A stretch of DNA of 64,000 nt from Sclerurus mexicanus. Taxonomy: Eukaryota; Chordata; Aves; Passeriformes; Furnariidae. Where the stretch lies: the NCBI GenBank assembly GCA_013396755.1, contig VWZF01003190.1:2595050-2659049 (forward strand). Direction: 5' to 3'. A program made the translations under genes and the position numbers. A model generated the notes under the pieces. It was not told the DNA's origin. It made no database searches and saw only the letters and a program-made list of their open reading frames with translations. Each line of letters begins with the position of its first letter. Positions within the stretch are counted from its first letter, which is position 1. This document shows positions 51,101-64,000 of this stretch, one piece after another.

Positions 51101-54100
51101 TTAGTAAGTGAAAGTTTTAGTACTAGAAACCTGTTTCTGACCATATGGGAAAATGTAATTGTTATAGGAGAGATGAATATCACTGTTGAACCTTTAGAAC
51201 TAACAGAGTAAACTAGCAAGTATTCTCTTCTTATGGAAATGATACTTACCAACTTCCTGGAGATGAAAGTTGGAGTCTTTTACAGTTGGGATCTGTTGAG
51301 TCATGGTGTAAAGAGGACAGTGTTTAAAGAGTTGCTTTTGCTCCCATATAAATAGGAAGGAAACTAAATAGTTGTTACAGTGAATAGTTATGATTGCAGT
51401 GCTGTTCTTTTGTAGTTAAAGCTGTATGCAAGAGACAAATAACAAAATAGACAGTGACTTCTTTTTGCACTTGAGATTGTCTTCAGATTTTCCCACAGCC
51501 TTCTGTTGAAGCATTCAGGTTACACAAAACCAATGATTTAGGCAAACTGACAATACTTGGCCTTTTTTGGCAAATGCTTTCAGTCCTCTGCAGACAGATC
51601 TGACTGAGGAAATACTACATTGCCTCACATACCACTGTTTGAAATTTAGTGTGTGAAAAATACTGAGCTTTAGGGTAGAATACAAATTATGTGATGAGTA
51701 TTTGGATTTTTTTGGCATACACATAGACACACTTTGGCAGTGTCCGTAATTCAGATAAAGGAAGAAGGTTCACATAAGCACTCAGAGAGAAAAAGTTCTA
51801 TAGAAATCTTCAAATCTGAGTACATAGCAATTTCTACAGTAAAGATAATTTCAGCAGAAATCAGGGAGTGATAAAAAAAGATTAGGAACTACAGTATTCA
51901 GCTGTTACTACTCAAAGAGGTTCAACAAATACATTATTAAGAACACTTGTTTCATTTAGATTTTTTTTATTTTTTTTCTTGACAAATTGACAATGTATTA
52001 AAGCTTTCAGCACTTTGCCTCATATTTAGCTTACAAAACTCCAAATAGACCAGAAACATGAATCTAAGAAAATCTGTTTTCTTTTAAAATTTTAGAATTG
52101 TTCTGGCTTGAATTATTAGGATGCTTGGAGAGGGTGGCTTTTCTGAATCTATTTAGATACTGTTTTGTTCTGGGGCTTTTAATAATTTTTATTGCTAAGC
52201 CATTGTTGCTTTTTTCAAAGAAGGAATAAAGAAATCTTTGTAGATGTGTAGTCTTGAAGCTTTTTCTGTGTTTTCATAGGTTAATTTCCATTGTATGGTT
52301 GTAATTCTTCTATCTCAAAGAATAATAGCTATTTATTATAATGAAACTATGAGTCAAATCATACCATTAACAAATTGTAACCCTTATTTATAAATGCATA
52401 TTGAATAAAACTTCAGTAAAAATATCATGAAGAAGAACAAAGAGGACATAATATTCATCACTGTATTTAGTTTATCTGCTTTTAAAAAAATTTGTATTTT
52501 AGAGTTGGTTTGTATTTAGACAGTTTATTTTGAGCTAGAAATGTAAATTTTGGGGTGTTCTGCTATTTTTAGATATGTAGAGTTATTATGACCACTGCTC
52601 CCTTTTTTAATTTTTTTAAGACTATTTAACACAAATAAGGTGATTTTGTAAAAATATACCTGTATTAAGGTATATTTCAGATTACCTTTTGCCACTTCAA
52701 AAGTATGGAGGGTCCGTTTAATCTGTTCCTCAGTCTAGAACTAGAAATATTTACAGGAACTCTCTGGTTTAGGGGTTCAGAAGTCACTCTGCCAGAGATA
52801 ATTTGAAATTTCTGTTCATGTTAAAATATACTTCTCTTTATTCATAGCATGATTTATTCTTGAGTCTGTATTCTGCTACAAACAGAAGGTAGGGTCTTGA
52901 GGTTTTGAACTTAACAAAGCAGTTTACATAACAGAGCTGTGATCCCTTCAGATGGATGAGGGGACTCTCCGATTATGGATCTGAGTGAATTTTCTTCAGT
53001 GCCTCTTCCATATAGGAAGCCTCTCATCAGCTCACTCAGTCACTCCTATGGAGTTGCCTAAAATGTTCTGTCTTCAAGGAATAAAAAAAAATATTTGAGG
53101 AAATAGTTCTGTAGGTGTCTATTCAGAAGTTCAACATAGGTTTCAACAAAGCTTTATAGTCTAATCAATCAAATTCTTTAGTTACTTTCTCTCATCCGTT
53201 ATAAATGTGATATTAGAATTAAAATTAGGATACTATTAGAATTAAATTGAGTAATAAAACACTGTATTTGGAAGTGTTATAAAGTTGGTTATCAGCTTGA
53301 AGAAATGAGATACGCAAGTTTTGCACAAAACACATTCATTTCACTGATAGAGTTTGTTAACTTCTGGAAATGTTTGAATATTTTCTCATAAATGTTGTAG
53401 TCCAACTGTCATGTTTGGAGGTTAAGTTGGATTTTACAGAGGCTGGATGAATTAGTGAATATGTTCATTGTTACAACCTGAACATTCCGGTATTAATAAA
53501 AAGTACTCCTTTACAGAGGAAGAGAAATTCATTGTTGTTGTAAAGAGAATATTTAATATGGCATACACACTCCATTTTTCCTTTCAGGAGCATCTAGGAG
53601 AGACTTGTTGCTTTTCGGAAGTTGTACCACATAATTTATGCATGCATGCTTCTGAAATGCTTGGGCAATAATAAATATTACAATATCTGTGCCTTTGAAT
53701 AATCAACCATAATGTTTGATTCATAAACAGAAATTTTATTCTAAATGTAAAAGCACGCAAAAATTATATCTTCAGGTACTCAAGATATTTAGAAATACTG
53801 TATGTGAAAAGTAGTTAAAAATAATCTCCTTTGCTGTTAGAAGTATGACTAGAAACTGGTTTGTGGTGCAGTGGAGGATACTCTTTTTCTCAAGAGATGA
53901 CAAATTCTATATCCTTGGTAAATATTTCATGTTACAAACCTGTAAATACCTCTACTGTTGGCTGAAGCAAATGAGAGAATTGCTTATCATACATTTAATT
54001 AGACATATTTTATTTTTTTCAAATTTGCAAGCATAAACCCTACATTGTTCAAAACTTCTAAGCCTTCTCGCTAGAAATGGCAACTAGGATGGCAGAAATC

Positions 54101-57100
54101 ACTTGTACTTTGACGGATGCATCTGAATTTACTTAATATTTTTAGCATTCTTCCTGTAATACCAGAGGTAGCAGAGTTTTACTGACTTTATTAGTTTCAA
54201 AACAGTGCAATTTGTGGCTGAACATGCTGAGAAAATCACAGTTTTGATAAGGAAAGCTGGAAAGACAAATGCTACAATTTTCAGTAACATGGTTATGGTT
54301 TGTATGTGGCTAGAGATTGTCACACATTACAGTTTTTATAGTGTTCCACATGTGCTTCTGACATATTTTTGTTAATGTTCTATATTTTAATCTTAACATA
54401 AACAGAATAATGCTAAATAGTTGTGTGTGAGTGCCTCTACATATAAGAACATAGCTACTCATTTCATATTCTGCATATCATTGGTTATTCTATATATATA
54501 TATTGTATATCATTCTGTACCATAGTCTGTTAAATTACATGCAAAATATTATTCTTGGCTATTTTCTTTATAATTTCATGGCTCTTCTAAAAAAGTTAAA
54601 ACAGTAAGGTTGGCAACGTAGGTATTATAATACTTCACATTCCTACATTGGCTTCATATCAAATGGGGTGAGACTGATTTGAGTTCAGAACCATATTTCA
54701 GCATCCTAACTGCTTGGGTACCTCTTGCTTTTGTGAGGTTTTATTTCTAATGGCAAAAATCAGTTGTCATGTTATTTTAGGCTATGCTCAAAATAAAGCT
54801 GAATGCTAGATTCTTACTTCTGACTTGTATAGAACAAACAGTAAGTTTTGATCTGCAGAATTGAATTCTTCCATGCCTCTGTCTTCATGATCTCTACAAT
54901 TCACAATACATTTCTCTGACCTACACTTTTTGGTTTTTAATTTATCTGTTTCTACAGAGTGCTATGAAGAAAGCAGGCAGGAACAGTTTTGACGTATGCC
55001 CTAGGGCCTTTGCTACATTGATATGTTTGGGAAACTGCTTATGTACTTACTGTAGGACTAGGTTATTAGTTGATTGGTCACAGCTAGACAGGCCTAACAA
55101 GTAGGGTTTCTATAACACATTTGCAGAATAAAGTTCACAGTATTAAATAGAGCTGGAAAATTCAAAAGGCTGAGGATAATAGACTGTTTTTACCCAGGTA
55201 AAGAGGCTGAGGAAAAAAGCGTTAGCCAAAGCCCATCTCTTTCTGGCTGACCAGAGGCAAGATGAAAGTATTTAGAACAGTTTTTAGACAGTTTGCTTCT
55301 CAGGATAGTCTATGTCTTTGCTTCTTAATCACCAGTTACCCCTTCTACTGCCATCTCTAGTTTGTTTTTTTAACTAATGAAGTAAGCAGTCAAGAGTGTA
55401 AGGCTGTAATGTATATAAATATGCTTGACTTCTTAAAATTACTTTTAAATACATGTATTTAAAATTTAGGTGTAAAATACTTTCTTTTTTTTTCATGTAC
55501 TCAATGATCCCTTTCATTCATTGAGAGCTGTTATTATAATGAAATCCATTATGGATAGAAAACTTTTTTCTCACATGTGACTTAAATTTAATTGCATCTT
55601 TTAAATGGGTGTTCCTCCCTGCCTCTGAAAGGGTGGCAAAATGGGTGTTGGGTCTTGTTATGGTGTTTTTTTGGTTGTTGGGTTTTTTGTTTGTTTTGGT
55701 TTTTTTACAAATAATTAATAACATATTCACTGGCAATGTCAAGTATGACTTGTAAGCAAAGAATTATTCTTACTGTCTCTTTTCCAATTTTTCACATAAA
55801 AGCAAACAATTTACACAGGCCACTGAAGAAATATTTGATTTACCCAAGCTAGAATCAGAATCTACTGGTGTGTGGCATTGTTTAACAAAAGAATTCAGGA
55901 ACACGAGCATCTGGGAGATTTTATTTTCAAGTTCAAGTTATTTGAAGCAATCCTCTTTGTGCACTTTGTCTGAATCATTTTATGCTGGAAAGCATATTTT
56001 CTCTGTACAAAAGTAGAAACTGCTTATCTCAGTGGTGAGCAAAGTCTGTGCCTCAAATACAAATAAGTAAACTGACTTCTGAAGAATGCTTCCCTGTGCT
56101 TGTAGGGAAGCTGAGTTCTTGGAGGAATACTGTCAGTCAGTCAAGGCTTGTGACGGATAGTGTTCTAAAATATTTTTGCCTTCATATACAGTGCAGATGG
56201 TACAAGAATTTGTTCTACACAGAATATATTGTTAGAATAGTCCAGACAGACTGTGATCAAGAGACCACGAATAAGAACAATTTGGTTTTGAAAACTTTTT
56301 ATCTGATTACAGGGATAATGACTTGAAAATCAACCTGGCAATTTTGCATGATTAGAAAAGTGATGTTCATGTTGTTTTCTCATCATGTTTCCAAATAGAA
56401 ACAGATTTCTGCCACATATTAAATATCATTTATCTCATAGATGATTCTGCATCTGAGTTTCAATCAACGGCTTCAGCTACTCCATGCATGGAGCTGTTCT
56501 GTTGTTTTGACAAGCAAAGACACATCAAAATCCTGTATTAGTCACTTTCCCAAGTCACTGAGTCTATATGAAGAGCTTAGGAAAACAAAACCAGAGAATA
56601 ATATTTAAATTTAAAACTCTTCATTTCCTAATTTTCCAAGTGCATTTAAGGTTATAGGGCTGCTTCTGGTCCCAGACACTTTTACTGAAAGGAAATAGGT
56701 TGAGACAGTGCAGCTGATCTATTTTTATATCTTTGGATCACTTTCTTGGAGAACACTGTCATGATATCTAGATAATGCACGAAGTTTAATGTAGTATGTT
56801 ATAAATAAAAACTTCCCTACTTTTTTTTCCTACAGCTTTCATTTATCATCCACTTTGTGCTGTTCTCAACACATTTGTTTAAAACATTAGAGTAGGTGAG
56901 GTTTATGGGCATCTAGGCCTGTTCTGTGAGTGAATTTTAGTCAAGGACTTATCTCTGTAACACTTTCTCCATCTGGGTCTGAAGATGTCAAGTCAGTACA
57001 AGATTTTGTCTTTTCCCCCGTTCTATAAGCTATGTATTCAGATAAGTTTTACTGAGCTTGCTGTGTTTTCTGTTGAAAATAAGAATGAAACCACAAATGA

Positions 57101-57264
57101 GAATCAGCATTTGATGACAAAGCTGACTCAATTTATAGAAACGTGATGACTCTGAAATTTGGTTTTGGCACTCAAGTTTTAGCTTGGGCTTCAATCAGTA
57201 TCCATCTGAAAATACACTTGCATTGTAGAAATTACTAAAATTATTTCCCTTGAAGTGTTTTAAC
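48151..57264. other. Intergenic, no gene recognised
   Basis: Reverse frame 48942-49361 (139 codons) and plus frames at 50984-51211 and 56048-56326 have no family features and AT-driven composition. T/G-rich low-complexity runs (GGGTTTTTTTGTTGTTTTGGG type) lie at 48660-48692 and 55660-55707. I see no RNA gene. Confidence 0.6.
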
Positions 57265-57860
57265 AGTAGAGGCAGGACATCAGCAGAATCCTTCAAAAGT
57301 TTGTGCTTGGACCAGTGTTCTTCAAAAGTATTCACATATTGCTTTATGAGAAGGCATGAACAATGAGGTGAAAGTGCTTTGATGGCTTTATTGGCTTACT
57401 GATTATTAAGGGTATTAAAGAAAAAGGTGAACTATTAAGCAGTTTCAGAAGGATACAGCAAGGCACAAGACTGAAGAGTAAAATGATGAAATCCAGTACA
57501 AATCAATGCAAAATCATGTAATAAATTGAAAAGTCCTAATATCACACTGAAAATAATGGGCTCTGAGCTGGCCATTACCACATGGGAGTGAGAACTGGGG
57601 ATTATGATAGGTCCATGAATATGTCAGGCCAATATGGACCAAAAAGTGTTATGAATTAAATGGAGAGAAGTAGGGAAAAAAACAAAAGAACATAAAGCAT
57701 GAATGTAGAGTCTAGCACCTTCATCTCATTAGCTATGGGACTGTTCTGCTCCTATTTCAGAAACAATGTGGTGGTAAGAGCTGGAAAAGGTCCTGAGAGA
57801 GGTAGAATGATCAAAATTATTGAATAGCTTCCATACAAGGAAATGTAGAGAATTTAGAAA
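57265..57860 (+). mobile_element. Old CR1-type LINE fragment, reverse-transcriptase region to C-terminal ORF2
   Basis: Several blocks occur in the order of an amniote CR1 ORF2. GCTTGGACCAGTGTTCTTCA (57304) is the 'ggaccagtgttcttcaatatattcat' block upstream of the catalytic ADD motif, and AACAATGAGGTGAAAGTGCT (57359) is the 'aacagtgaggtggcaaaatttgc' block. ATGATGAAATCCAGTACAAA TCAATGCAAA (57483) fits the 'atgaaattcaatg..aaatgcaaagt' block. GGGCTCTGAGCTGGCCATTA (57559) then CCAC fits 'ggtctgaattagctgttaccac'. AGAATGATCAAAATTATTGA (57806) then ATAGCTTCCATACAAGG fits 'aaaatgattaggggtatggaacggcttcc'. The copy is full of indels and stops and is long dead. It is a different, older CR1 lineage from the tails at 17.9 and 59.1 kb. 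The match is from memory of the consensus. Confidence 0.72.
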
Positions 57861-59128
57861 AGGGTGCACTTAGAAATTTGGAATTGAGAAGTCTCTTCTC
57901 GCTCTCCCTTACACTTTGATTGTTCTCCACAGTATGAAGTGAACGTATTTCCTATGGTGTTGATCAGTAATACTGCAGGAGGTTATCAGAACCTTCTCAG
58001 CAGTACTATTTCTCTCACTGTTGGATTTCATTGTTAGGTGTGCACAACCTTCAAGTGTTTGAGGAAGGATATCATTCATTCTTGCTCTTTTTTAGTTAAG
58101 CATGTATACTTCATTGTTTTACTGTCATTCCCTGTTTCTGCTGCCTATGTTTTAGCTCATTGTCTTACTTTGCTCTGTAGAAATGAAAGGGGAAAAAAAA
58201 CATCTTAGAGCCTGGGGCTGATGGAGTTGGCAACCACTCCTAACACTGCTTAAGAAGAGGTAGCACTGTGGAACTGAACGATGTTGAATCAGTATACAAA
58301 ACCCCTTAAATCAGGAGGAAAATTGAGTTCAAGCAAATAGCATTTATCAAATCAAGATGGAGGAGAATTCAAGGGAATACAAATGATAAACAGACTCATT
58401 CAAGTTATTTTTTTAGCACAGAATTTTCCCTGGTACTGAATCCTCCCTCCTGCTTCTGTGTTCCTTGTGCCCATAAATTTGTTGATTGCCAGTGTGTTAC
58501 GCTGCCCATTTTGGCCACTGCCTGCACTTGCCTTTTAAATAAATCAGTAACTCGTGTCCTTCCCTTCCTTCAGTTATGAGTCCAAAGCTTGTTACTCTCA
58601 CCTTCTTGATCTTGTGCTCCTGATAGAAGGAAACTATTTAGCATTTTTTTTGTGTGTGTAAATCTATGATGTTCCAGCCTCTGCCTGAACACTGTTGTTT
58701 GTTTACTGCTTAGGGTCATTTTATCTCGAATCTTGTCATAATGCCATAGAAGCCAGAAGGACTTATTCAATAATTTAGTGCAGTATAGCACAAACCCATT
58801 TAATTTTATTCACTTATTCTTATTTTAAACCACATAATTTGAACTAATTAATTTCTGTAGTTTGAAAACTTAAACGTTCTGTACCTACAGTTGAAAAATG
58901 CATTAATTGCAGGAGTGATATTGGATCTGAATTACATGTCACCAAAAATGAGGCTGCCATTTTAGTACTTGTCTGTTAATTCCAGTAATTCAAAATCCAT
59001 TTGATTTTCTACATGCTGACAAAGGATTGTAAACAATAGATGGCATATACAGTAATGGGGAAAAATTTATCACTAAAATTAAGTTGTAAAGCACTGGACT
59101 GATTTTTAGATAGCAAATTTCAAATACA
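57861..59128. other. Intergenic, nothing recognised
   Basis: AT-rich sequence with no supported gene or repeat. A 73-codon reverse frame at 58570-58791 has no features. Confidence 0.6.
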
Positions 59129-59257
59129 TGTAGATGTGGCATTTAGGGACAGGGTTTGGTGTTGAATGTTGGACTTGGTAGTGCTAAGTTAACAGCTGAT
59201 TACATGATCTTAGAGGTCTTTTCCAACCTACGTGGTTGTGTGCTTCTATGATTCTAT
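59129..59257 (+). mobile_element. CR1 LINE, very short 3'-end copy
   Basis: TGTAGATGTGGCATTTAGGG, ACAGGGTTTGGTG, TTGGACTTGGTAGTG, then GATCTTAGAGGTCTTTTCCA and ACCTACGTGG, ending in CTATGATTCTATA, is the last 130 bases of an avian CR1. The terminal ATTCTATGATTCTATA is the short tandem tail typical of CR1 3' ends. It is 5'-truncated and non-coding. Confidence 0.93.
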
Positions 59258-62200
59258 ATATTTGGAGCTAGTTAGCACACTTTTGGACTCTCATGACCAT
59301 CTTGCTCAGAACTAGTGGCATGAAAGGGTCAACACTTTTTTGTCACAGAAAGGCCACTGTATCTTTTCCATGACAATATAATAGAATGCTGATCCTCTGC
59401 CTTCTAGCAAGAATTATCAGATTTAGAATGTGTCAAAAGCTTGCTTTTCATTGGACAAAAGAAAAAATTGGAAAGGACGTGACCAGTGTATTTCTTCAAC
59501 TGTAAATCTTAAGTCTGAATAGGTATGTTGTCCAGTTACAGTTCTTGAGTACTATGAGGCTTTTTTTCCTTGTAGTTCTAATAAAGTGCCGTGTTGATTG
59601 ATGCTAAGAGTGGTGAGGGTTAAAGCTTAGTGCAAGATCTAAGAAATCAGAAAACCAGTTTGAATTGCATTTTAACACTGCAGAGATTCTGCCTAGTTAA
59701 AAATACCACTAGCAGAATCATGTAAGGACAAAAATAATCCACTGCTCACTGTTTCACAGACTCTAATCAAAGAAATCTCTCACTTTAACTTTGCTTGTGG
59801 CAAATAAGGTAAATTATTTGAGTTTGCTAAGAAATTGTTTTAGAATTTTTCAACCATTGCAAACTGGAGCAAATAATCTGCATACCCCACCCTGTCCTTG
59901 AAGAGTGTACTTAGTTGGTGTTACCTGTCTGTCTGGCCACAGATTTCAGTATGATGATTTCAGATGATTTCAGTATGAAGGTGAAGAGAACACTTCTCTG
60001 TTTCATATCTTTGCTGGTCCTTATGCAAGGACAGACGTGAACCAACTGGTATGCCTATACCACTAGTGTGCATACACATTATTAATTCTAGTCTTTCAGT
60101 TTAAATATTCAATTCCTAACAATGTGTTTCTTCTTTTCATGGTTACTTATCTTTGCTTGAAAGATAAGTTATGTTACGTTACAAGTCAGTCTCTTACATC
60201 TGTATGGGAATGACTGTCAGGCTGTTAGGTTGTTTTTTTATTCATCATTCTTTATTTTATTCCACCAACTCCTTTTAAAAAGTTTTTGAATGGTATTGTG
60301 AAAATGGAACAACTTGTTAGTACCTTTAAATTAGCTATGTGGGACTCTGTGTCTTTATTGAAAACAAACCGCAAAAGCAAGCAAAACCCAAAAAGATGAA
60401 GAGGGGGGATACTAATTGAAAGTGGCTAAAAAGCATTCATAGGTTTAAATTCACAAGATGATTTCAGTTGGAAAAATTATGTCTCTTTTTCCTTGAAGAT
60501 TTTTATGTCTTGAAAATAATTACATAGCTTTAGGCTGCCTGTGTTGAATTGAGACTGAAGTGAAAAGCCATGTATTCTTTTTCCATCTTCTGAAAAATGA
60601 TAATTTTCCCATTGTTAAAATCAATCTTCTTTCAAAGATATAATGACATGTTTTCATCTTATCTATCCTTAAAACATTAAATCTTTTATATGAATTGGTT
60701 GACAATTTTTGAAGGATAACCTTTTCAATATCGTAAAATAAATGGAAGTGGTGAAGGATTTAGATTCAAAATGCTTTACCAGTGCACTAATAATTTGATG
60801 AGCACTGCTATCATTTTTCTAAAATGGCGTTATATTAAATCTTATTCATCCAGCAAATTCTTTTGAAGAGTCTCACCTTTAGAAGGAGATGACACAAACC
60901 AGCTTGAAAATGTGATTGTGGTATTTGAAATGCCCTGTCACTAAAGTCAATTATTTCTGATGCATGAAGAATATTTTGTGTTTCTTTACAAGATTCGTTA
61001 CCTCAGTATTATTATTTTAAAGCTAGTCTTACAAGGACATACACAGTTCCTCTCCATGGTAAGATCTTGTCTCCGGCAACTTAGCACATTTTTCTCCAGG
61101 CATTCATGTCAGCAGCACACAACCATGATGTGAAAGGAAATTGCTTCCAACGCTTCTAAAATTGCTTGCTTGGTTTGAATTAATCTTAATCGAATTTCTG
61201 TCTGAGATGTTTAAAAACTTACAGAATCTCAACCTTTGAGCACAGCTTTGCTAATTTGATTCTACATTCCGAAGTGACAAGAAATTTTGAGACCTGCAGG
61301 GCTGCTGTTGCTGATAACATTTCTGTGCGGGTGGCATGAACCACGCTGTTCATTAATGTGACATACCTCTATAATGAATGTCCTCAAATAATAGTTGGGA
61401 AAACAATGAACTTGCATCCCTATTTGACTGTCTTGTCTTCTTGCCTAAAGCACCAAATGAACATTCAGCCCTGAGAAACAAAAACTAAGAAAAATGCAGT
61501 ATATATATTTTCAGATGTTTAAATTGGGAAGAAAGACAAATTACTAACCTTATAAATGTGATTATTTTTCAAATCCAAAACCTAAAACATTACCTCAATG
61601 GAGAAAAATCAGAAAAGGCAAAGAGTTAGCCAAAACTTCCTCAAGATCACTTGCCTACATCATTAGAGTAGGTCTACAGTACAGTAATTCTAGAGTTTCT
61701 AGTCCCACTGGCCACAGTGGGACTGCTACCTTTAAACTTATTTAATAATAGGAAGGACTAGTCAGATGATCACATTGCCTGCAAGAGAATGTTAACTTCA
61801 ATTTTACAGATCGCTCGGAGTGCTAGAATGTGGTGGATGGCTCCAAAACCGGTGTGAAATAAATCTCTTAGAATCTTCAGTGCTGGTTGCCTTTTGCTCA
61901 GTTGTAGTGTGAGCTATAGGCTGGTCTAGTCTCTCCTCTGAAGGAAGCTGAGTAGCATTCTTAGAACTGTCATCTTGCGATGCATGTAGTAGCACTTTGA
62001 TCTAAGCGACTGACTGTTCAGGAACAGGAGGTGAGAGACCCCTCTTTGCAAAATTCTGAGCTGTGAACCAGCTAGAGCCATTTGGTTCTTTGGCTGTGTG
62101 TGCACCTCAAACATGACCTATTGCTGCCTGCATCAAGGCAACGATGACAGGCCAGAGAGCATCATCTGGGATGATGGAAGGACACTTCAGCTGTAACAAG

Positions 62201-64000
62201 ATATGCCATCCCCGTTCCTCCAGTAGCTGTGTTCTACTGCACTTTTGTGTGCATGACCTCCATCCTCTACTTACCTTATTTTTCAGATAAAATGCATCTA
62301 GATGTATCTGACACTGACTATAAAGGGAGTCCAGTGGTTAACTTCAGCTAGATGCCTCCCTTTCATACAGCTCACTGTAAATGTGTTACTAAGGAGAACT
62401 GCATGATTATTCTGTCATGATTGCATTACCTGTGTAGGACCTTAGAGCTGAGAAAATACAGCTGACAATCTCATGTCAGTGGACAAACTGTTAGTGTAAT
62501 ATGGGCGAAATATTTTACATTTAAGGGCCCTTTTCCCTTTAATTCCTGATTGCAAATTTGCTCTTCTCAGATTATTACCAAAAGTACTGTTTCCATAGCA
62601 GCAAGTTTCTGCTTTTGAACAAAACAAAGGACAGTGTAACATACACAAAATAAGGAGAAACATTTTGGTGGGGAGAAGGTAAAAAAAGGTACTTATAGAA
62701 AGTATGTTTATGGATGAAATTACATTGTGTCATTTACCTTCTGCCAAATGCAGTTATAACAGTGTTGATAGTGTGTTTTCTACCAGAATAGAGCAAGTAC
62801 CAACAGAGGACAATCTTGACTTCTTGCACAGAAGGCAGTGTACAAGACACAGCTCATTTATATCTCCTGAAAAGAAGATTTAGCACAGGTTAGAAGTTAA
62901 ATCAATTCTAAAATTCAACTACATTCTATGCTATCGCATTGCTATCTGGTGTTAGTATGACTGTTCACCTTTGCTATGCTCTCAGACCATCTCTCTCTTG
63001 CGCTAGATACAGAGAGCCATATACATTTAACAAGTATCATGGAAAGGGCATGGTGAAATGGAAGATCTATTCTTGATCTAGAAGAAGAAACCTGTTTTAA
63101 ATCACTCGAGTTTTATGGGAAAAGTAAGTTTTCTAGAAATGACAACTCCAATTAAGGTGAAAGGTTGGAAATGTAGGATGGAATATGTTGTGGAAAGAGA
63201 GGAGCCACTGATAACACTTGAAATCACTGAAACACTTGAAAGTTATAGTTACATAGTCTCTACACCTCTTACTGCATACCAGTGTCAGTCTGATATTGAT
63301 ATGAAATATTCTATGCTTATTTGCTACTTTCCATACATTGCAGTGATTCTCAGTCTTGTAAAATTACACTAGCCAAGAACAACACTAAAATAGATCCTTA
63401 GAATAATTTATATCCTGTCCTCAAAATTCATAAGCCATTCAAAACATTTTGTTCCTTTGCACTAGTTACTGTTACCTGTTAGATCATATGGTGATGTCAA
63501 TTTGAAACCTTTACCTCTGAGCTGATTTTGTCAGTCATACTTTAATATCTTGTCAGTATATGCTTACTTTATTACTCCATGGTTGGATTTACCCAAAGTG
63601 AAACTTAAAGAAAAGCTAGAAAGGAAAAAGTAGGTCAGAAGAAACATATCATTAGCAAGAGGCACTGTATTAGCAAGTGCTAGTGTGTTACTTTGCTTAT
63701 TTCAGTTCTCAAACTAAAACTTGACCTATGCCCAACTCTTACAAAATATTCAGGCACCCACATCTTAGTTAGTCTTCTAAAGTTAATAAGAACAGAATTT
63801 GAATTTGTTCTTGTGCCTTGCCTTGGCAATGTTTATGAATGATGAGGATCAGGTATAGCAGGTTTCCTGTCCATTTGTGCCGAATATTGCTGTGAGGTCC
63901 CTGGTGCCTTCAAAATTGTGTATTCATTTTCCACCTGTGCTTTCCCTTTGATGCCGTGCAGATGTACAGCAGACAGAGACTAAAGGTCCCAATTACTAAT
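59258..64000. other. Intergenic, no gene recognised
   Basis: No exon of TLL2, OPALIN or another family could be recognised on either strand. Reverse frames at 61804-62114 and the plus frame at 63115-63372 (85 codons) have no domain or splice support. A small duplication of GATGATTTCAG/GATTTCAGTATGA lies at 59942-59978. Confidence 0.55.

Overview
This window looks like avian nuclear DNA. The evidence is a protein-coding gene split by large spliceosomal introns, an AT-rich and CpG-poor background, and two 3'-truncated CR1 LINE tails (17889-18189 and 59129-59257) that end in the CR1 3' sequence typical of birds. A crocodilian or other archosaur is less likely. There is no prokaryotic operon structure, CRISPR array or intact virus. 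A non-galliform bird is my guess from the style of the CR1 tail, but the species cannot be fixed from the sequence alone.

One gene is recognisable with high confidence: the 3' part of DNTT (terminal deoxynucleotidyltransferase, TdT), on the + strand. Its last three coding exons lie at 6737-7000, 8432-8515 and 29022-29108 and join in phase 0 to encode the C-terminal 144 residues. These include the third catalytic aspartate of the polymerase X palm domain and the intact C-terminus. Positions 1-6736 appear to be the preceding intron; the upstream exons (BRCT domain, 8-kDa domain, first two catalytic aspartates) are outside the window. The last intron is about 20.5 kb. An ATTAAA lies about 100 bases after the stop codon, and a canonical AATAAA lies about 1.4 kb after it, so the 3' UTR may be short or about 1.45 kb.

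From about 30.6 kb to 64 kb I found no coding exon I could defend. In mammals DNTT is followed by OPALIN and TLL2 on the opposite strand, but I could not recognise exons of either. This stretch holds degraded repeats: an old CR1-type LINE with reverse-transcriptase-region sequence at about 57265-57860, another at about 31555-31775, a MIR-like SINE at about 40585-40700 and a young CR1 tail at 59 kb. It also holds a GC-rich island of unknown origin at about 47560-48150. Within the DNTT introns there is a CR1 tail at 17.9 kb, an inverted CR1 3'-end remnant at about 9455-9640, a MIR-like SINE at about 14490-14640, a (CA)9 microsatellite and several small local duplications. One of these, a 72-base exact repeat, lies next to the only N in the window and is probably an assembly fault.

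I did not find a new biological system. The points most worth a second look are the duplication next to the N, the unexplained GC-rich island, the loop in the TdT palm exon that appears longer than in mammals, and the very large last intron.
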